Shown here piece after piece: positions 32,727 through 36,620 of a stretch of 36,620 bases of DNA (its first letter is position 1; each line of letters opens with the position of its first letter). The notes beneath the pieces were generated by a model. The model did not search any database and was not told the origin of the DNA. It saw nothing but the letters and a program-made list of their open reading frames with translations. The stretch is from a virus: the IMG/VR virus record IMGVR_UViG_3300035698_010570, positions 1-36,620 of that record; one strand, given 5' to 3'. The translations under genes and the position numbers were made by a program.

Positions 32727-35700
32727 TTATTTAGCAGAATTTTCAAGAAAATTATAAAGTTCTTTTGGGTCACGTTCTGTTTGTGCAATCATTGGTATTA
32801 ACTTTTTAAATTTAATCCAAGATTTTAATTCACCTCTATTTTTACCATTTTCATATTCTTCATCAATACTCCAAGGCATTATTTGAGTCATAAAAGAATA
32901 AGTTTTTTCTAAAGTGTTAAGTGAAACTGCAGGTGATCTAAACACTCTAAGATTTTCACGTATATCGTAAAATTGCATAAATTCTGATTGTTGTCTTCTA
33001 AATATGTAAGCTAATGTAAATAATAGATCATCATCATCTTCTTCAGCTGCTGCATATGTTAACATTGCTGCTGCTGCCATTATACCTGTTATCATAAGTT
33101 CAGTTACTGTTTTTCTAACGTTAGATCTTTCCATATCAGACATTTCTTTCCAGTTTTCAGTAGCTAATTGTAATTTAAAACTAGATACAGCTGGAAAGAC
33201 AGAATGTCTCATAAATCTAATAAAGCTAGTGTAAGTACCTTCATCAAATCTTTTCATTTCATAATCATAAATTTTTTGTTCATCTGTTAAATCTTTTGAT
33301 TCAATTGTAGAATGCATAACACCTGCGTACCTACGTTTATAAGAACTTATCATCCATTTTCTAAACATCATAAATAGTTTACCCCACCATGCTCTTTCTA
33401 TATGTGCTTGCAATTTAGAATCATATTGACCGTGTAATTTAATAATTAATTTTCTTATTAATTGTTGATGATGTATTTCACCAACTTCTCTTATTGGCTT
33501 AGAACTATGGGAACTAAATTCAGCATGTTTGTTTATTTCAACACTTGATACACCGTCTTTATCAGTTTTCATTTCATAAGCTTCATACAAAGACATTGCT
33601 TCTTTTTTAGTAACTACTTTACCATTTTTGTTTATAAATTTACCATCTTTGTTTTTAACTTTAGTAGCAGTCATTATAGCAATCATTAATGTTGATTGAG
33701 CTTCATGTTCCCCCATTGCATTTAAAGAATGCATTGTTCCAGAATGAGCTAATGATCTTAATTTACTTTTATTTTCAAAAGCATTTTTAATAATGTTAAA
33801 ATCACCCATTGTATCAAAAAGTTCATTTAATATATTAATTTTACTAGTATTAATAGTACTACCTACATCGTTTAATATTTTAGGTAATTCTTTCATATAT
33901 ATACCTTGTGCTTTTACTAAATCTTTTAAAGTAAATATATCAGCACCAGCTGCTTCAATCATATTTTGAAGTTTAGCTTGTACAACGTTAGGTACAGCAG
34001 TCATTGCATTTAAAGCAAGTTGTAAATCAGCTGTATAACCAGCTATAGAATTTGAAACTTGATTTATACTAACTCCCATAAATTTACCTGCATATACATC
34101 ACTTATACCATAAATTCTGTTTTCAATCATTGATTGAACTTTTTTGTATAAATTAGAATCTTTACCAGGCATTTTTACAAGATCTTCTTCTGATATAGTA
34201 CCATCTTTTTTAAACATTGCAACAAATGCTTTTGTAGTAGAATTTCTTTTAATAACTTGTGAACCACTTATTACATGTAACAACACATCAGCTTCTGCTT
34301 CTATTTCTTTTTTGTTATGATAATTTTCGGACATCATAGTGTCCATAGCAAGCATAGTACCCAAATCATATGATTGATCTTTTGCTTCTAATTTATTTCT
34401 ATAGTAAACTGGAATAGAATGAATAGGTTTATTATTAAGATCAGTACGAGTACGTTCGTACATTGTATCTTCTTCTTCATTAATTACATTACCATATGTA
34501 TCTTCATCTTTTCTTGATTTAAATACGTCACCAACGTTAGTTTTAATTGCGTTTAAAGCTTGACCACTTAATATTTTATCACTAGTTGATTGGGTTATAC
34601 CTCCCATTTTAATAAATATAGGACCTTTTTCTATTGGTTGATTAAATAAACTATTTATACCTACTGTTTTTTTATTATTTTCTTTTAACTGTTGAACATA
34701 AGAATCATAATATTCTTTTTGAACACCTGTTAAACTTTTATATTTAGGATTTAACCATTTAGAAATAGGTATTCCTTTTTTAAAGTTAGCTTTAATCCAA
34801 TCTTTCTTTTCTTTTGAAACTTTTTTATGTTCTTTTTCTCCGTATTCTAACTTACTTAATTTATTTTGAAAATTTTCAAGTATATCATTAAATTCACCTT
34901 TGTATTTAGTTATAAAATATTGATTATCTTTAGTAATATCAAGCATAAAATCATAACGTTTTTTATTAGAAGAACCTTGAAAATTAGCTTTTCTTTCTCT
35001 TACTGCTATTTTATTACGTTGAATAATAGAAGCTTTTCTTGTTTTTGCTTCTACAGTGTCTATTTTTTCGCTTAATATGCTAATTAAAGGATGGTCTATT
35101 AGTTTTTCACTTGAAAGTTGTAAATCAAGACTGCTGATATCCATATTAATAATGTCAAGACCTTTTCTTATTCTACTTCTTTTTTCAGCTTCTATAACTT
35201 CCATGTTTTCATTCATTTTATTGAAAACATATTCATCTTTAGTTATACCATAAGGCATTTCATTTCTATAATCAATTTTATATTGATCTTGATATTCAGT
35301 ATTTACTCTATCAAATTTTATAGCTAATGGTTCAGTTAAAGCATCTCTCATTTTATTATCTAATGCTTTACTAACTTTTTTATATTTTCCTACTACAAAA
35401 GTTAAAGTTTTATCTATTTTATTATAATCTTCTTGTGTAATTTTATCATACTTTTTTAAATTTATAAGTACGTTAGCAATAGCATCATTATTAGAAAATA
35501 CAGCCATATAAGCTTTAAATCTACTTAAATAATTAAAATCAGGATTTTCTTTATTTTCTAAACCTTTTTCTAAACCTATTAATTCAGTTACTGAAAATTC
35601 AAGATATTCAAGTATTGCTTTTTCTTTAGATTTATCTTGTAATTCTTTAAGTCTTTCTTGAATTTCTCTATATTTTTCTTTATATTTACCACCTTTAGCA

Positions 35701-36620
35701 TCTGCTGATTTAATTTTAACATCTTCAAGAGTTGCATAAATTCTAGTAATAAGACTTTTTACATTTGTTAAATTATCTATTAAATTTAATTCAATTTCTT
35801 CTTTAGTTCTAGTTTCTTTTTTACTACTTGTTCTTTTTTCAAAAGTCATGTTAAGAGATGACTGATTATTATCAGTATATTCTTCTGATGCAATGTCTAT
35901 AATAGAATTTATAATTTGATCAACTTTAATAGAGTCGTATTTTTCAATATTTAATCCTAAAAATTGTTTAATTGCATTTATAAATTGTTTCCATACAGAT
36001 TCTTGACTTTCAACAGCTTTTAATTTACTTCTAAAAGCAGTGTTAGTCATTATTTCTGATGCAAATTCATTTATATCAGTAAAACCATAATTATCACCTT
36101 TTAAATCTTTATATTCAACAGCTTTAGTATAATAATCGTAAGCTTTTTGTATACTATTTCTAAAAGCAATTTGTTTATCAGTTTTAGGTTGATTAAGAGC
36201 TACAGCTGTTATGTCATGCGTTCCTTCATGTAATATAGACTCTATAGCATAATAAAGATTAGAGTCTCCTATAATGTCTTTATTTATTAATATAGTACGA
36301 GTTAAACTATCATATCTACCAAAAACTTCATCTGTTAAAACTGCAGATGTTACAAATTTAATTTTAGATCTACTAGGTAATAAAGCTTTCATTAAAGCTA
36401 AACCTTCTTCATTCATATTTATATTAGGATTAGAATATAAATTTCTAAGAAAATCATTTAATGTTGTAGGTTTAAATGTACCATCAAACAATTGATTTAA
36501 TACATCTGATTTGTTTTTATTTGTTTCTTCTTCTGATATGTTAGCAGGAGCTATTGAAACTTTTGTTTTGTCAAACGCAAAAGATTTGTATTCTTTTTTT
36601 TCAGATTGCTGACGTTCTAA
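32727..36620 (-). CDS. Giant virion/ejected protein with zincin-like metallopeptidase site, 5' end beyond window
   Basis: 1297 visible residues. The frame is open to the right edge (43 codons upstream of a TTG at 36491), so the start is outside. HEGTH (visible residues 131-135) with a downstream Glu (NEFASEI, about 185-189) forms a Glu-zincin site, likely a metallopeptidase. Long helical, Lys/Glu-rich regions follow. Near the C-terminus come WWGKLFMMFRKW and a hydrophobic segment (MITGIMAAAAMLTYAA) that may insert in a membrane. Such giant multi-domain proteins in crAss-like phages are packaged and ejected. All its Trp are TGG. Confidence 0.75.
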   Translation of the reverse strand, partial: LERQQSEKKEYKSFAFDKTKVSIAPANISEEETNKNKSDVLNQLFDGTFKPTTLNDFLRNLYSNPNINMNEEGLALMKALLPSRSKIKFVTSAVLTDEVFGRYDSLTRTILINKDIIGDSNLYYAIESILHEGTHDITAVALNQPKTDKQIAFRNSIQKAYDYYTKAVEYKDLKGDNYGFTDINEFASEIMTNTAFRSKLKAVESQESVWKQFINAIKQFLGLNIEKYDSIKVDQIINSIIDIASEEYTDNNQSSLNMTFEKRTSSKKETRTKEEIELNLIDNLTNVKSLITRIYATLEDVKIKSADAKGGKYKEKYREIQERLKELQDKSKEKAILEYLEFSVTELIGLEKGLENKENPDFNYLSRFKAYMAVFSNNDAIANVLINLKKYDKITQEDYNKIDKTLTFVVGKYKKVSKALDNKMRDALTEPLAIKFDRVNTEYQDQYKIDYRNEMPYGITKDEYVFNKMNENMEVIEAEKRSRIRKGLDIINMDISSLDLQLSSEKLIDHPLISILSEKIDTVEAKTRKASIIQRNKIAVRERKANFQGSSNKKRYDFMLDITKDNQYFITKYKGEFNDILENFQNKLSKLEYGEKEHKKVSKEKKDWIKANFKKGIPISKWLNPKYKSLTGVQKEYYDSYVQQLKENNKKTVGINSLFNQPIEKGPIFIKMGGITQSTSDKILSGQALNAIKTNVGDVFKSRKDEDTYGNVINEEEDTMYERTRTDLNNKPIHSIPVYYRNKLEAKDQSYDLGTMLAMDTMMSENYHNKKEIEAEADVLLHVISGSQVIKRNSTTKAFVAMFKKDGTISEEDLVKMPGKDSNLYKKVQSMIENRIYGISDVYAGKFMGVSINQVSNSIAGYTADLQLALNAMTAVPNVVQAKLQNMIEAAGADIFTLKDLVKAQGIYMKELPKILNDVGSTINTSKINILNELFDTMGDFNIIKNAFENKSKLRSLAHSGTMHSLNAMGEHEAQSTLMIAIMTATKVKNKDGKFINKNGKVVTKKEAMSLYEAYEMKTDKDGVSSVEINKHAEFSSHSSKPIREVGEIHHQQLIRKLIIKLHGQYDSKLQAHIERAWWGKLFMMFRKWMISSYKRRYAGVMHSTIESKDLTDEQKIYDYEMKRFDEGTYTSFIRFMRHSVFPAVSSFKLQLATENWKEMSDMERSNVRKTVTELMITGIMAAAAMLTYAAAEEDDDDLLFTLAYIFRRQQSEFMQFYDIRENLRVFRSPAVSLNTLEKTYSFMTQIMPWSIDEEYENGKNRGELKSWIKFKKLIPMIAQTERDPKELYNFLENSAK

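Noticed and set aside
32727-36620. Virion RNA polymerase
   Set aside because: No DxDxD-type catalytic motif is visible in the part present; it could still occur upstream of the window.
1-36620. CRISPR arrays, insertion sequences, attachment sites
   Set aside because: No regularly spaced repeats, transposase motifs or terminal inverted repeats were seen on reading; a computed repeat search was not possible.

Overview
This window looks like part of an AT-rich (mostly A/T, no visible Shine-Dalgarno sites) lytic phage genome, most plausibly a crAss-like (Crassvirales-type) phage of a Bacteroidota host. The support is a dense + strand block of replication and nucleotide-metabolism genes (family B polymerase, DnaB-like ATPase, DnaG-like primase, SF2 helicase, SSB, UDG, RusA, PD-(D/E)XK nuclease, ThyA, class I RNR). 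It converges at 32.7 kb on a very large minus-strand gene that resembles an ejected virion protein. A phage tmRNA has the 5' end, resume-codon context and 3' half of Bacteroidota tmRNAs. TGA is read as tryptophan: of 50 genes called here none needs TGA as a stop (45 TAA, 5 TAG, counting the right-edge partial gene), while 17 in-frame TGA codons occur in 10 genes. Two of these fall at family-conserved Trp positions (NrdB residue 30, MazG residue 13).

Layout. 1-444 is the 3' end of a paralogous phage protein. 452-895 is a tmRNA with an exceptionally long, 42-codon tag frame. 896-1225 is structured non-coding DNA ending in a tRNA whose anticodon loop is interrupted by about 78 nt. 1256-2712 holds small unknown genes preceded by a three-way-junction RNA element. 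2751-8848 runs from the DNA polymerase to the DnaB-like helicase, with small genes between. 8914-12032 holds ThyA, a Sak4-like ATPase and SSB, the last two preceded by the same 21-bp motif. 12083-21390 is one tightly packed, TGA-free unit: primase, then an amidoligase pathway (gamma-glutamylcyclotransferase, unknown protein, ATP-grasp ligase, two class I amidotransferases, a GS-like COOH-NH2 ligase, a large class II amidotransferase, a second amidoligase), then UDG. 21362-28787 holds RusA, the nuclease, MazG, NrdB, NrdA and the helicase, rich in TGA codons. 28777-32668 holds small membrane, lipoprotein, phosphoesterase, MazG-like and paralogous unknown genes. A bidirectional terminator separates these from the minus-strand virion gene, which runs off the right edge.

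How it works together. Replication and nucleotide supply genes dominate. In nine of the ten TGA-containing genes the first TGA lies within the first 49 codons, so these proteins could not be made without TGA decoding; this could act as a translational gate. No obvious UCA-anticodon tRNA is in the window, so the decoder must lie elsewhere in the phage or come from the host. The amidoligase cluster probably makes or modifies a peptide or cell-surface amide; its substrate is unknown. The tmRNA suggests that the phage replaces or supplements host ribosome rescue with its own long degradation tag.
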